64,000 bases of DNA from Cyprinodon diabolis (GCA_030533445.1 CM060069.1:3576216-3640215); one strand, 5' to 3'. Numbered from the stretch's first letter, positions 11,349 through 23,639 are shown. Made by a program: numbers and translations. Notes: generated by a model not told the origin, from the sequence alone.

Positions 11349-14300
11349 TTAGCTTTTTGACTGTTTGGATCTGAACACGGTGTCGTTGCAGCCTTCTCTG
11401 TTCCGGGCAATCTCCACAGCAAAGAACTGGACTCTGGTGGCTGAAATCACCAAAAGCAAAACTTTAGTTTCTGCCTTTCAAAGACAACCGCTTGTCCACT
11501 GAGATGCTCACCAAATATGGTGTTTTCCTCGCTGTAGTCCTTCTCACAGTCCAGACGCAGCAGGGTGCCGTAGTTGAAATCTTCCACAATGCCCTCAAAC
11601 TGGTTGCAGAAAGCGCGCCACCTCTGCGCAAGCACAGTCGTAAGGACAGAACACAAATCAATTCAATTCAGTTTATTTATATAGCGCCAAATTCACAACA
11701 CATGTCATCTCAAGGCACTTTACAGTTCAACCAGATCATACAGTCAAATTGATACAAAGTTTTCTATCTAAGGAAAACCAGTTGATTGCATTGACTCATT
11801 GACTCAAATACAATCCCTCACACTAAGCATGCTTGTAGCGACAGTGGAGAGGAAAAACTCCCTTTTAACAGGAAGAAATCTCCAGCAGAACCAGGCTCAG
11901 TGTGAGCGGCCATCTGCCAAGGCCGACTGGGGTTCAAGGAGACAGAAGCAGAGATACAAAAAGCAGCTGTAAAAGGCGGCCCCGTCCAGGAAACACACAG
12001 CCAGGCAGACGAGCTCCAAGGCAGCTCCCATGCCAGAGGATGAAGAGAGCACATCCACCCAGCCACGGCCAGAGAAACAGGACCACACTGGAATCAGGGT
12101 TCATACGTCTTCAAGCTCAAATTCAAGTAATTTTCAAGGAATTTCAAGGTCACATTTCATTTTCTTAACCTTTTTTAAACAGCTTAATGTGATACAAATT
12201 AATTTACATGCAAAATGGCAATTTCTGTTTTTATTGACATCCGTGTGGACATCCGTGTGGAACATTCACTCCTCCTTGAGGAGGAGTGAATGTTGCTTTT
12301 CAAAGCTCAATGAAATCTGCTGGGTTTCCTCAGGGAGGAACATCTTTAACCGATTTGTCTGGAGGATTTTTATAACATCGTAAAGTGCCTTGAGACGACA
12401 TGAAGTGAATTGACGTCATATAAATAAAAGCACATTGATGTGAGGATATTTCCACCCTGCATGATTTTGCTCCAAAGACAGAGATAATGCTAATAGCTGG
12501 TCAGAATTTATAAAAATGTGCTGCAGTGCTTGAAATCAATAAAACACTTCATCTTTGTTGGCTCCATCTTTCTCATACCTCATCCAAAATATATTTCCTG
12601 AGCATTCGTGCTGCTATAGGCTTAGACTGCTGGAGGACATAGGCACCCCTTTTCATCATCCTATTTCTATTGTCCCATTCTGCAGTATTTGTTAGTTCAA
12701 TCTTTATCGTTATGCTCTCTCTGCTTTTTCTTTTCCTAGTAGCTTCATCTGGTGTGTTCCTTTGTGGCTGTGACTCCATCCTGGAAAATCGGTTAGAAAC
12801 GTTGACGGGTTGGTGGTGGCTGAACAGGTGGGCCTACTTTAACTCCTCGATGTTCAACAGCCTGAAGCTTGGATTCTAACTCTGACACCCTCGCCTCCAA
12901 AGCTACAAAAATACTACACTTATTACACATCCCATTATCACTAAAGGAGGCAGAGGAATAACTGAACATCTGACACAGAGAGCAGGAGAGAGGAGAGGAA
13001 GAAGGAAGAGTTGGAAAAGAGTCAAGGGAGGGAGAGAGAGAAGCCATAGCAATGCTAAGCTAGCGCTAGCCTAGGCTAGCTACTCCTTACTACCAGAAAT
13101 AAAACCATTTGAAAGCAATAAGTGCTCAGTAGAGAAGTGCAGCAGAAGGTGCTATGTTTTAAAATGTTTCTGGACAGTTAGCTACTTAGATACGGAGACA
13201 GCCTGAACATTACGCAGCAGTCAAAACAGGAAGTGAACATGATACATCTCGCCAACAGCAGCAGCAGCGCCCTCCAGTGGCCTGAAATTAAACTCAACTG
13301 TGAAAAAAAATCTCTTTTCTTCCAACTTTGTAGTTCGCTAAACATTATTTTGCTCCATGTTTGAGCCACAGTCTATATTTCATTCTCCAGCCACAGTTGA
13401 TTAAAATTACAACCGTATGTGATAAAACGTCAGCGCTAACCCCTAAATCCTTCAATCACATATTTTATATAGAGCGGGGCACTATATGGTGGACTTTAAA
13501 CTGAACGCTCTGACAGATGATCACAGCTTTTCGCTCCCTGTTGGTCACGTAACTCCGCCCTCCCGGACTGTGCCTCCGCCATCTTTGTTATTTGTGGCAC
13601 TTACAACAAATCCCATGATGCTTTGCAAGGAGAGATCTCGCCAAGCAATCTGGGGTATATCTGCTCGTTTAGTGACCTTTCAAGGTGCATTGTGGGAAAT
13701 TTTGATTCCTACTTTTTCCATCCACAAGACGTTTGGATGCTCTTAAGATGGCATAAGCCACATACAGGGGCACACTCGCCTTGGTTGCTCTGTCCGTTTG
13801 GGTGCTACGTCGTCATGACCAGAGGCTAGCACAATGCTAATGAGAAAGCTTGCATGAGGCGCAGAGGAGGTTAACATTTTTTTTTTATTTTACTACTTTA
13901 TTTTTGTCTTTAACTTTAATATCAAGCATTTCCAAGCTCCAGACTCAAAATTCAAGCATTTTCAAGGCTCGATGTTAACCATCGCCCGGGGCAAGTAGTT
14001 TTTATTGTCGGGAGAGTACAAATTTCATCACATTTGCCCGCCGGGCAAGTACAATGATCGCAAAAAAAAATTATTACTCAAAATTACTTTAAAATCACCG
14101 ACATTCGCTGAAAACAACCCACAAGCGGCGCCAGTTTTGTTGTTTTGTACACATTCTCACGTGTTTTGAAAAAGCCGCGTGATTTTCCGCTAGATGGCGT
14201 GATTTTTCTCTCCTTGGGGAGAGAATTCTGCAGAGCAGCAGCTGGATGATGAATTTAATCTATACTTTAATACACGCTAGATTAAAAATAATCAGTCAGG

Positions 14301-17300
14301 GATTAGGAAAATAATAATAATAACAACTGTATGCGCACAGTGTAAATATTTCTATCATATGGCAGCCTTCTGTACAGTGCTGCAGGTCATACATTAACAA
14401 AATGTTCATTAATTTTTTTCTTTTAGACATTGGAGTGGTGCATTTAAATGTTATAGAGCTAAACATATTAAATTGGTGAGTAGTAGTAGTGTAGTTTGAA
14501 AAGCATGTTAACACGGTAATGTAGGCTGGAGTTCATTATCTGACGCATGCAGATACACACCAGGAACCTGGAAACTTAAAAAATACTGAATTACGAAAAA
14601 CATTTAAAAAACAAACATGTTTCATTGATATATATACAAAAATGAATATTAGGAACTATATTTATCAAACATTATACTGAGCAAGTAATAATTGTTTCCG
14701 GGCAAATGAAATGTGAAAGCCAAAATCCTTAACGTCAACCCCTGATTTTTAATTACTTCAAGCCTCTGTATGAAACCTGACAGATGAATGAACGTTAGGA
14801 TAACATTAAAAACTACATCTATACCACCAGTTCTTCACTTTAGGATGATGTTTGTTGCTTCCCATGCAGACTTCATTCTACTACAGGCTTAAGCTCCTGT
14901 AGGACATAATGACCACTATCATCCTAGCATTTTATCTTCAGTCTAATTTTAGGAGAACTATGAAACACTGATGTGATCAACCTGCTAGAATCCTGGCTCT
15001 TCTGGATTTCTGTCATTTCTGACACCTGCAGCAGAAACAAACTGACCTCTTTGGCCTCAATCGCCTTTAAGTCTTCTTCTTTCAGCTGCTTCACGTCAAG
15101 CTCTTTGAAGGTTTCTCTGAAGCTGGAGTAGATCCGGTCGTCCACCTTCGTCAGCTTCAGGAACTTTGGATCAACAGATGAAATGAGCTGAAAGAGGTAA
15201 AGCAATCAGACTCTGTATCAGAAAGCTGGAGTTTGATGTGTATCTTCAGTGTGGAAGTCAGGAGGAAAAGAGAAACGTTACATTGAAGTAGATCTCAGCG
15301 TGGTTGTAGGCCTTCATCGCCCACATGACTTCAAGCCGTGGCTGAAAGACAAACCGCGTTCTAAGCTCATTCTCACACAAACATTTTTGAATCCTTCTCT
15401 TTGTAGACGGTCCTACGATAAAATGTTCACTCACGTCATTTCCGTAGGCTTCAGCTGGCAGGGACAGAGCGTGTGCCGCCGCTGAGGCTCCTTCCACCCC
15501 CTGTGAACAAAGACACTGTCTTTAAAGACATGGTGCGTGGTGTGCAGGAGAATTGATGTCAATTTTAGAAACATTACATCCATAATCCTAAAAATATGAT
15601 CATGTCCAGAACTTGTTTTGTAGGACGTCTGCAATTCATTTCCTGGTCATCAGAACCAAGTTCAGCTGAACATCCGTAGAGCTCTAAGCAATTACTATCA
15701 TGTTCTATGGAACCCCCCCAAATAATAATAAAAAAAAACGGGGCTTGATCCATATTGCCTGCAGTCTGAAAGCATTAAAGCTGGAATGGAAAAACATGGG
15801 CAAAGAGGCCCCCTCTATCAGGGATGGACCATATTGTCTCTGATTCTCTCCTTTGACTGCTTGGGACACCCGATAACATCGCTGTATTAGGGCCATTTAA
15901 AAAGAAAAAAAAATTACTTTTCATCATTCTGCTTCATTCTCTCTCTATTCTCCTACTCTGCAGAATCTGTTAGTTCAATCTCTAACGTTCTGCTCTCTCT
16001 GCTTTTTCTCATAGTAGCTTAATCTGGTCTGTTCCTGTTTGGCTGTGACTCCATTCTGGAGAGAAATATCAGCTGTGCTGCTGCCATCAACACCTTTGTT
16101 TATAGATGCTGGAGATCGGCCTGTTTTCCAGTGTAGTCCTGTTTCTCTGACTGTGACTAACTGGATGTGCTCTCTTCATCCTCTGACATGGGAGCTGGCT
16201 CGGAGCTAGTCTGCCTGGCTGTGTGTTTCCTGGACAGGGCCGCCTGTGGAGCTGGTTGACAGTTTCCTTTTCTATCTATGCTTCTGTTTCTATGTCTGCT
16301 TCTGTCTCTTTGAACCCCAGTCAGCCTCAGCAGATGGCCGCTCACACTGAGCCTGGTTCTGCTGGCGGTTTCTTCCTGTTAAAAGGGAGTTTTTCCTCTC
16401 CACTGTCGCTACAAGCATGCTTAGTGTGAGGGATTGCTGAAGAGTCAATGAGTCGATGCAATCAACTGGTTCTCCTTAGAAAAAAAACTTTGAATCAGTT
16501 TGACTGGATGATCTGGTGAACTGGAAAGTGTCTTGAGATGACATGTTGTGAATTTTGCATGTTTATAATCTCGTAAAATTGGGTGTTTTTAGCCGTAACT
16601 TTCAGTTTATTCTCGTAAATATGCCACTTTCAACTCAAATGTTTAAATTCCATTCTTTATTTTTCGTACTTTAATGGTCCTAATGCACCATCATACCCTC
16701 CTTGGTTTTAAACCATGAGGAGGTTGTTTCTCATCCAAATACTGCCTCCACCCTTTTATTCTTCTTTATGGGATTTTATTGGCAGTTGTTATGCAACGTA
16801 ATGGAGCATTACCGCCACCAACTGGTATGGAGTGTGGATCTGATTGGCTGCTACTTATTTATACTGAAAAAACTAATCACAATAATAAAACAAAAATAAA
16901 ATTAGAGTCAAATCCTCTCAATTACATTGATTATGATAGATAAGATAATGAAAAACACTTATCTGTTGCGTTCGAATTATTTTTATTAAATCAAAGTGTA
17001 TTCTTTCGTTTTTAAGATTTTGAATAATTTCTCTCCTTTTTCTTTCATACTTCTTACAGCGTACCATAACATGTTCCATTGTCAACCTATGTTGAATAAA
17101 GTATTGTTTAATCCTCTTAGTCTTGATATAATAGTTTCTTCTCTTCTGTTCCTTCCTGCACATCTCATTTCTCCCTCTCTCCTCTGAATCATGTCAAACT
17201 GTCCTTTCCTCTCTTCTTTCCGTTGCTTTTGCCACCTTTCCTTCAGCTTCTGTTTAATAAAGTTCTTTGTTTCAATCTTACTCATTTTAACTGACACGTC

Positions 17301-17767
17301 CATGGTTTCTCTTGCTGTGGCCTCCTTTGCAGCTTTATCTGCCATTTCATTTCCTTTAACTCCACTCTGTGCTGGTACCCACATCAATATGACTGTGATG
17401 CCCATCATTCTGTTTGCTGCATTTCTATCAAAGCATCTGCACTCACATCTGATTGATTTCGCTGTGAACTGATTAGTGATTGGACCAGAACCTTGGCATG
17501 TTTAGGCTGTGGTCAGGATCCTCTCTAGGAGGAAATCCTGATATGTTTTCCTCACAGCCTTATTCACCATGTCTTTCGTGGAAACACGTGGAATCACTAA
17601 CTGTCTCTCGGTCCTTCGCTAAGTCTCAGCTGTGTTTCCCCCTCAGACAGGCTCTGCTTCCAGGGCAGCAGCGGCTCTCAGAGCCTTCGGTAAACGCCGC
17701 TACACAGAAAATAAACAGTTTGTTATCAAAGTCCTACCAGAGCCGCAATTCCCTCATGCGACGCCAT
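11349..17767 (-). CDS. pbdc1: PBDC1 homologue, six coding exons
   Basis: Exons in transcript order: 17767-17738, 15500-15435, 15341-15282, 15187-15047, 11623-11512 and 11440-11349. Junctions are GT-AG, and the joined frame of 501 nt gives about 166 aa. Diagnostic strings are AHALSLPAEAYGND, MWAMKAYNHAEIYFN, LISSVDPKFLKLTKVDDRIY, FEGIVEDFNYGTLLRLDC and RVQFFAVEIARNREG. These match the conserved core of PBDC1 (polysaccharide biosynthesis domain-containing 1), whose yeast relative YPL225W has been described as a ribosome-associated chaperone for eEF1A. The acidic, repetitive tail of the human protein is absent: the frame stops 14 codons after NREG. Intron 1 holds a LINE remnant and an L2 tail; the intron between 11624 and 15046 holds several repeats. 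No signal peptide or membrane segment is apparent, consistent with a cytosolic protein. Confidence 0.9.
11656..12094 (-). repeat. L2 LINE 3' tail, minus strand
   Basis: Reverse complement of the 3' tail described at 10246-11045, from the GGCGCTATATAAATAAACTG-type end up to the part beginning GTGTGGTCCTGTTTCTC. It is 5' truncated and non-coding. It sits about 33 nt upstream of the acceptor of the pbdc1 exon at 11623, inside the intron. Confidence 0.85.
12240..12430 (+). repeat. Divergent L2-type tail
   Basis: Contains ATCTGCTGGGTTTCCTCAGG and AAGTGCCTTGAGACGACATG and ends in ATATAAATAAA, the layout of an L2 tail but from a different subfamily. A short inverted repeat, CACTCCTCC and GGAGGAGTG, lies near 12270-12290. 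Confidence 0.65.
12600..12800 (+). repeat. L2 3' UTR fragment
   Basis: GCTGCTATAGGCTTAGACTG and the following T-rich segment up to GTGACTCCATCCTGG recur at 15930-16060 and, reversed, at about 43500. The fragment has no coding content. Confidence 0.6.
12793..13047 (-). pseudogene. Possible L2 ORF1 N-terminal remnant
   Basis: A minus-strand frame of 84 codons begins with MASLSPS, has a CSLCQMF...MCNKC cysteine arrangement and then a heptad-like stretch (FVALEARVSELESKLQAVE). A cysteine pair followed by a coiled coil resembles the N-terminus of ORF1 proteins of fish LINEs. It ends in proline-rich sequence and has no partner ORF nearby. The assignment is tentative. Confidence 0.4.
13048..13962. 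other. pbdc1 intron sequence, no gene seen
   Basis: AT-rich with a GC-richer part near 13540-13600 and TAGC-rich stretches near 13050-13080. No frame with recognisable domains was found. Confidence 0.4.
13963..14744. mobile_element. Probable non-autonomous hAT-type element
   Basis: The left end reads CAAGGCTCGATGTTAACC and the right end, reversed, CAGGGGTTGACGTTAAGG, imperfect terminal repeats of hAT style. GCCCGG-containing stretches occur near both ends (about 13984 and 14698). Flanking duplications are not clear and no transposase frame survives. Confidence 0.45.
15915..16560 (+). repeat. L2 LINE 3' tail, plus strand
   Basis: Carries the T-rich 3' UTR block, the ATGTGCTCTCTTCATCCTCT block, GGGAGTTTTTCCTCTCCACT and the TCTTGAGATGACATGTTGTG end. 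It lies in pbdc1 intron 1. Confidence 0.85.
16561..16917. other. Intron sequence, nothing recognised
   Basis: AT-rich pbdc1 intron 1 sequence between an L2 tail and a LINE remnant. No coding frame with similarity was found. Confidence 0.4.
16922..17440 (-). pseudogene. I-clade-like LINE remnant with RNase H end
   Basis: The minus strand reads MMGITVILMWVPAQSG followed by KGNEMADKAAKEA, the conserved C-terminal part of the RNase H domain of I-clade LINEs. A lysine-rich segment follows, then MEHVMVRCKKYERKR, typical of the region after RNase H. A frame change separates the two blocks. Only this 3' coding fragment is left, inside pbdc1 intron 1. Confidence 0.7.
17738..17767 (-). CDS. pbdc1: pbdc1 first coding exon
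   Basis: On the minus strand an ATG in good context (GAAGATGGCG) encodes MASHEGIAAL and runs into a GTAGGA donor in phase 0, which fits the phase-0 start of the exon at 15500. The joined N-terminus has 18 residues before AHALSL, the same number as I recall for human PBDC1. It competes with a four-codon candidate at 21131, which fits less well. Confidence 0.72.
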
Positions 17768-18012
17768 CTTCTTCCACACAAAGATCGTCTATGCAGGCAG
17801 ATGTGTCCTTTAGCGCTCTAAACAATGAATTGAATGCTCTTTTTAAAAAAAGATGAAGCAATATTTGGGTCTTCCGCCAGAATTCATCCGTCTGATCAGA
17901 TAACCGCCGCATGTAGTTCTAAAGAAATACAAAACTTGACGATGAAAGTTCACTTGAACCTTTCAGCCATGGAGTTAGACATCTTCTCTTTTTTAAACAT
18001 CTTTGCTTGTAA

Positions 18013-18116
18013 CTTCTTCTTCTTCTTCTTTTTCTTCTTCTTCTTCTTCTTCTTCTTCTTCTTCTTCTTCTTCTTCTTCTTCTTCTTCTTCTTCTTCTTC
18101 TTCTTCTTCTTCTTCT
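18013..18116. repeat. (TTC)n microsatellite
   Basis: About 100 bp of TTC repeats with a single T-run interruption, located upstream of pbdc1 on its 5' side. Confidence 0.95.
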
Positions 18117-18567
18117 GATGAGGTTTTATGGCGGTTGACAAACTAGTTAAAAGCCCATTACCGCCACTAACTGATAAGGAGTAAAGCAAGGAAACAGTAA
18201 ACGACTCACCCCCAGGAAAAAAAAAAAAAACAGTTTAACTGAACCCAACATAATAAATACTTAATCATATTTGCCCTCATTATTTCTAATTTATCTTTAG
18301 GTTATTGACATTCTGCAGTCTCTGATGGTCCTACTGGTTTCCCCATCATGCTTTCCACCATTTCCCAGTTTAAATCGTTAACTTCAAGATACTTTTCTGC
18401 AGCTTTCACTATTATTTGGATTTTTGGGGGTTTTTCTTGTCGTCTGAGCACTACAATTGATCACTTCAACCATGAAAAGAACAAAATCTTTGTTCTTTAC
18501 AATCAATAAATCTTCAATTTTGGGACATTTTTCCAGAGGTTTTAAATTTGCCATGTACTAAACTGTA

Positions 18568-18570
<3 letters not shown>

Positions 18571-18640
<70 letters not shown>

Positions 18641-18683
18641 GTATATATATATGTATATATATATATGTATATATATATATGTG

Positions 18684-18762
<79 letters not shown>

Positions 18763-18780
18763 GTATATGTGTGTGTGTGT
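18571..18780. repeat. (TA)n microsatellite with TG end
   Basis: About 200 bp of TA repeats punctuated by TATG steps and ending in a short GT run. Confidence 0.95.
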
Positions 18781-19119
18781 ATCCCTATATAACTATACTG
18801 TAAAAATGTACAATACTTTGAGAATGTCAATATATTATTCTTCAGATGCACAGTATTTATATTTATAAAAACACTGTACAGTACAGTACTATTATTTTTT
18901 CATTTTTTATATTTATTTTATTTAGTTACACTTTATATTTTATATGAATGTCATTTTTACCAATGTTTTAGCTGTTTTTGTTATTTTTATTTATACTGTT
19001 TTATGTTTAACTTATTTATTCATTTATTTTCTGCATTCTCAGCAGATGGCCGCTCACACTGAGCCTGGATCTGCTGGAGCAAACAGTTCAGATATCAAAA
19101 AGAACATTAATCCTGTCTA
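18781..19119. other. AT-rich spacer with a short L2 fragment
   Basis: No gene was found. A fragment of the L2 tail, GCCGCTCACACTGAGCCTGG, lies at about 19049-19068 and joins directly onto the foldback repeat. Confidence 0.55.
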
Positions 19120-19925
19120 AAATAAACATTTCAGATATCTGAAATGTAATTCTTATTAGTACATATAAGATCTCGTTTCCCATTCATGGCTTTTACTTCC
19201 AGATATCTAAAGTAACATTCTTCCTATTTAAAAAACTAAATTTTAACGAGGATGAATTTTAATTTCAAATCTCACTGATAGAGTTACTGCTAATGACAAT
19301 TATTATTTCAGATATCTGAAATTTAGTTCTTAGTAGTACAAATTTGATTCCAGAGTACTTAAAGTTAGATTTTTACTGGTAGAAATGTAATAAATGATAT
19401 TCAAAATACAATTCTGACGAGGAGTATTGTAATTGTGACAAGGCAGAATGCTTTAGTGCTATCTATCATAGAAATGTGACTGACTATTTTATGTTAAAAT
19501 GGAGCCTCATTATTCTTCTGAAGGTATCTAAAGCTACATTTTAGATAGGCATTATTAAAATTGAGATATCTTGAATTCTAATTGAAATAGTCATAAAATA
19601 AGTTGATATCTGTAATTATATTTGTACTAGGAGAAGTATATCTAAGATGTCAAGAATTCTATTTCTGTATATCTGTAATGTTATATTCATTTTTGATATC
19701 TGAAATAGTAATTATGACTAGCAGTAACTATTATTGTGAACTGAAAGTAGAATTCATTCTCATCAGAATTAATTTTGGATAGAAAGAATGTTTATGTTAG
19801 ATAGGAAGACTGTTATTTCAGGTATCTGGAAATAAAAGCCCAATACAAATGGATGGGAAATGTGACATCATTTGTACTGGTAAGAATTACATCTCAGATA
19901 TCTGAAATGTTTATTTAGAAAGGAG
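19120..19925. mobile_element. Long foldback element rich in GATATC palindromes
   Basis: The left end (AAATAAACATTTCAGATATC) recurs, reversed, at the right end, and about 350-400 bp of each half are imperfect inverted copies of the other. The palindrome ATTTCAGATATCTGAAAT occurs near both ends and inside. There are no coding frames. The structure suits a foldback-type non-autonomous DNA transposon. Confidence 0.65.
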
Positions 19926-19930
19926 GTTTG

Positions 19931-20548
19931 CAGGGGCGGAGCTAGAAGGGGGGCCAGGGGTGGCCATGGCCTTCCTTTGCCAATCAGTGGCCACCCTTGT
20001 GGCCACCCCAACTTTTTTTTCCTCTAATACAGATGTTGGCAGCTGTAATACTCTCAAGTGGAATTTTCAGGACATTTTATTTTTTGTGGTTCATTATACA
20101 CATTAATATATCAACATCAAAGGTGATAAGTACAGAGTTCATGTTCTTTTCAGAACTAGATCTTGTGTTTTATGGGGTAAAGAGAAAATAATAAAAACTT
20201 ACCAAATGATAAATTTATGTAGATATTGGTGCTTGTAAATATTAATTTTATGCAGAATGTTTATTGATACAAGTAGGTGATTAATGACAATGGAAAAGAT
20301 TTACGCCTCAGAACTCAAAACTGAGTTTTATCCACTACACCTTTTATCTAGAAATTATGGATGTTTAAATATATGCATATAAAAAAGAAAATAGAACGAA
20401 TATAGAAAATATGGGTGTTTTGCTAGTTAATTTTCCTGTTGGAACATTGTAGGTTGACCCCGGGGTTCTGGTGCCTATCCACTCTTGGCCAGTGTATGTT
20501 GGTTATCGCCTGGCCAACCTTATAAAACATTTCTGGCTACGCCTCGGC
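19931..20548. mobile_element. Probable hAT-type MITE
   Basis: The left end is CAGGGGCGGAGCTAGAAG. The right end, reversed, is CCGAGGCGTAGCCAGAAATG. Subterminal GGCCACCC and GGCCAACC motifs sit near both ends. No transposase frame was found. Confidence 0.5.
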
Positions 20549-21079
20549 TCAAATGGTCTGCCATAGGCCTGGGATCTGCTTTGCTGAGGACCAAAATTAA
20601 ACAAGCTTTTATCAACCAAAAAAGTTTTTCCTTTGAGTTCACTTTCAGTTTTGACACATATCAGAACCAAGCAGAGGACTGTAGAGAACAGCCTGAGCTC
20701 AGCTGTTCCTCATCAAAGCAGCTCAGGAGTCTGGATGAAAACAGTAAAACTAACTAATAGGTCAATCATTTCTGTTCACTTCTTTGTTCCCAATTAATCC
20801 ACTTTAAGTGTGATTATAAAGGAGTTACTCAGAACAGCTCCAGTTTTATAAATACAGGTTTACAAAATGATTATTTTATATTTATTTCGATTCCTCAACC
20901 TATTTATGTCTTTTTTTTATATTTGAGATGTAAAGAACTAAAAATGCCTAAAAAAATAAAACCTCAAGTTAAAAGATGAAATAAAATAGTTTTTATTTAT
21001 AAGCAGTTATTGTGCATTCCACCTTTGGACAATCATGGGTGAGATAAGATGCCCAAAGGGACAGAAGTCACGAAATTTT
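20549..21079. other. Intergenic, nothing recognised
   Basis: AT-rich sequence between the MITE and the GC-rich region. No conserved frame was found. Confidence 0.4.
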
Positions 21080-21620
21080 CAGCACCAAGTCTGATTTTTA
21101 CGCCTGACGTTGTTTTTACCGGCGAGGACATCAGTGAACACTAGAGGTCGCTGTTTCTCGGCGGTTGGACCCCACCCGACTTACGATGGGGGGGTTTGAC
21201 GTAAAGACAGATTGAGGGGGACGGGGGGTTCTGCTTATTTCCACATTCTCTGTGACAGGACGCCCCGCGTGGAGACAGCAGCCCGATGACGTAGCAGCGA
21301 CCGATCAGAACCCCCCCCCACCACCACCACCACCACCAGCAGAGGGTGGCGCAACCGACGGAGTAACAGGTAAACGACTTCCTCCTCCTCCTCCTCCTCC
21401 TCCTCTGCTGGATGCTTCCACTCGGAGCTGCGGGCCGCTGTTTGCAGGTAGGAGCGTCTTTCGCCTCCTTCTCTCCTCCTGTCCTGCTCCTCCTCTCCTC
21501 CTGCAGCAGATCCTCTGGTTCAGGTGATGCTGCTCTGAGGCTGGTTCTGCTGGGAAATCAAAGATGGAGAGCCGGGTTTATGGGAACGGGACGAACACGG
21601 CTGCCTTTCCTCCAGTAGGT
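21080..21620 (+). promoter_or_regulatory. dmtn: GC-rich region, candidate dmtn promoter and first exon
   Basis: This is the only clearly CpG-rich stretch between pbdc1 and the dmtn coding exons. It holds TGACGTAG and TGACGTAA CRE-like motifs, CCT/CCA repeats, and two possible donors: AACAG/GTAAAC near 21370 and TTTGCAG/GTAGGAGC at about 21447. A 5' UTR exon ending there would precede the first coding exon. The frames here (proline runs) do not look coding. The assignment rests on position and composition only. Confidence 0.4.
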
Positions 21621-22671
21621 CTGAAACCATCCTTATTAGATGGAGAAGGAGCAGGAGGAGCAGGAGGAGGAGGAGGAGGCCTTATCATGGGCTTTGTTTT
21701 CCCGGACCTGAGGGTCCCACACACTGCAGGCTGCAGGCTCATTCATCCACCTGAGACATTAGTTTAAGGGATTTAGGGAGGAAAAAATGCAGAGTTCAGA
21801 ATTTTCTGCTCACAAATTCGATGTTTTCTGATAAGAAATATTATTATAAATTATTACCTAATTTCTTCTCGAGTCTTATTTAGATTTAAAGAGGAAAAGT
21901 CATGAAATAAAGGAGGTAAACATGATGCTGAGGTGGTTAAACGAATACAATATCCCCCAAAACCAGTGTTTGCTGAAGACTTTTGATGTTTTTAAGCTCA
22001 AGTAAATAAAATAACATCATTAAAGAAACAATTAGTGCTGTTTTAATGTCGATATAGTTAAACTGAAGGTCAAACATTTATCTTTTAAAATGTCAGCTTA
22101 TAAATGTCTTATAAGTTTTAAAGAAAAAAGGGGAAATAAATCTAAAAACAATGTTTTTAGTGGATGGTTTGTATTGCTTTGAGGGAAACATCCTTCCTGT
22201 TGGATTTTGGACATTCAGCTGATCTCCTGTAAAGTGTGGGACCGATTATGGAGAACACACCACCAACCTGAGCTCCATCAGCTGGCAGTTAAAAGCTCTC
22301 AGTGATAACACTATCAGCCTGACAGGCTGCAGCCTCTTAAATGGCCTTTTATCAAAGCACTCCAAACCACCATGGTTAATGTTTGGTTTGATTTGTTAAG
22401 ACATAGTTTTGGTAAAATTGGGTTTATGTTATTTTTGTTTCTCATTGTTGTCATTTTTATTATGGAAATAGAGGACCAAATAGCAATACTGCCCTGAAGA
22501 ACACATAAAGGATAGGGACCTGTAATGCCAAAATAATCTGCATCAGCCTTAAAAAACGTATCGGTTTAACTTAAGCGGTGACAGGACAATGTTGTTATCC
22601 AACACACTGAGCAAATGTGTAGCAACATTTGAGAGGAAGAACTTCCTTTCAAACAGCAATAAATCCCCCGT
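21621..22671. other. Probable dmtn intron 1, nothing recognised
   Basis: A GGA-rich stretch near 21650-21680, then AT-rich sequence. No coding frames with similarity were found. Confidence 0.4.
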
Positions 22672-23118
22672 GGATCACTTGTTTATAGATGCTGTAGATC
22701 GGCCTGTTTTTTCAGTGTAGTCCTGTTTCTCTGACTGTGACTAACTGGATGTGCTCTCTTCATCCTCTAACATGGGAGCTGGCTCGGAGCTCGTCTGCCT
22801 GGCTTTGTGTTTCCTGGACGGGGCCGCCTTTTACAGCTGCTGTTTGTATCTCTGCTTCTGTCTCCTTGAACCCCAGTCGGCCTCAGCAGATGGCCGCTCA
22901 CACTGAGCCTGGTTCTGCGGGAGGTTTCTTCCTGTTAAAAGGGAGTTTTTCCTCTCGCTTAGTGTGAGGGATTGTATTTGAGTCAATGAGTCGATGCAAT
23001 GAGCTGGTTTTCCTTAGATAGAAAAATTTGAATCAATTTGATTGCATGATGGTTGAACTGTAAAGTGCCTTGAGATGACATGTTGTGAATTGGCGCTATA
23101 GAAATAAACTGAATTGAA
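22672..23118 (+). repeat. L2 LINE 3' tail, plus strand
   Basis: Same block order as the other copies, ending GAATTGGCGCTATAGAAATA. It is 5' truncated and non-coding. Confidence 0.85.
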
Positions 23119-23339
23119 TTGTGACCAGCCTTCTGCCATGAGGTCGTTGATAAACTGCTAATTTAAAATTTTCACAAAATAAGACATAGGCTACATTTAG
23201 AATTGCACATCAGTACATTTGTTCTTGAAAAACAACATGGCAGGTGCAGATTTTATATTCATATTTATGCCCTACCTCCATCTAGTTCATCATATAAATG
23301 TAAAAAAATACTTTTGCCTTTTCTCAATCTGTGTTCTTG

Positions 23340-23600
23340 TGCGTTCTCGTGTGCTCGTGAAACGTCATCAGCCTCAGCCCTAGCGCTGTTCAATTCACAA
23401 GAACAAGAAGACAGAACCGGTTTTTGTTACTGTGGACTGCGGCAGCAGCAGCTTTCAATGGAGCACTCAGAGCTCAGAGTATTAAAAGTTCTATTTTCTG
23501 TTGCTGTTGTTAAATAAAAATGCGTATTAAGATCATTTGAGGTGAGAAATTTATACTTTTAAGTGTCACTATATAGCCCATTTACTGATTTATTGCATAA
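23340..23600. repeat. Dispersed repeat shared with 62.80-63.11 kb
   Basis: GAGCTCAGAGTATTAA, CACTATATAGCCCATTTACTG and neighbouring text recur at about 62970-63090 in the same orientation and order. The family is not identified. The 30-bp minisatellite begins directly after this copy. Confidence 0.6.
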
Positions 23601-23639
23601 AAGTTGAAAGAACCGCGGCAACCAGGGAGCCTAACCACA

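Noticed and set aside
21120..21131. Alternative pbdc1 first exon (MSSP, minus strand, phase 0)
   Set aside because: It also fits the phase, but the candidate at 17767 has a better start context, is closer and gives the expected N-terminal length.
21252..21767. Proline-rich frames in the GC-rich region
   Set aside because: They come from CCA/CCT simple repeats and overlap in several frames. The region fits a promoter better than a coding exon.
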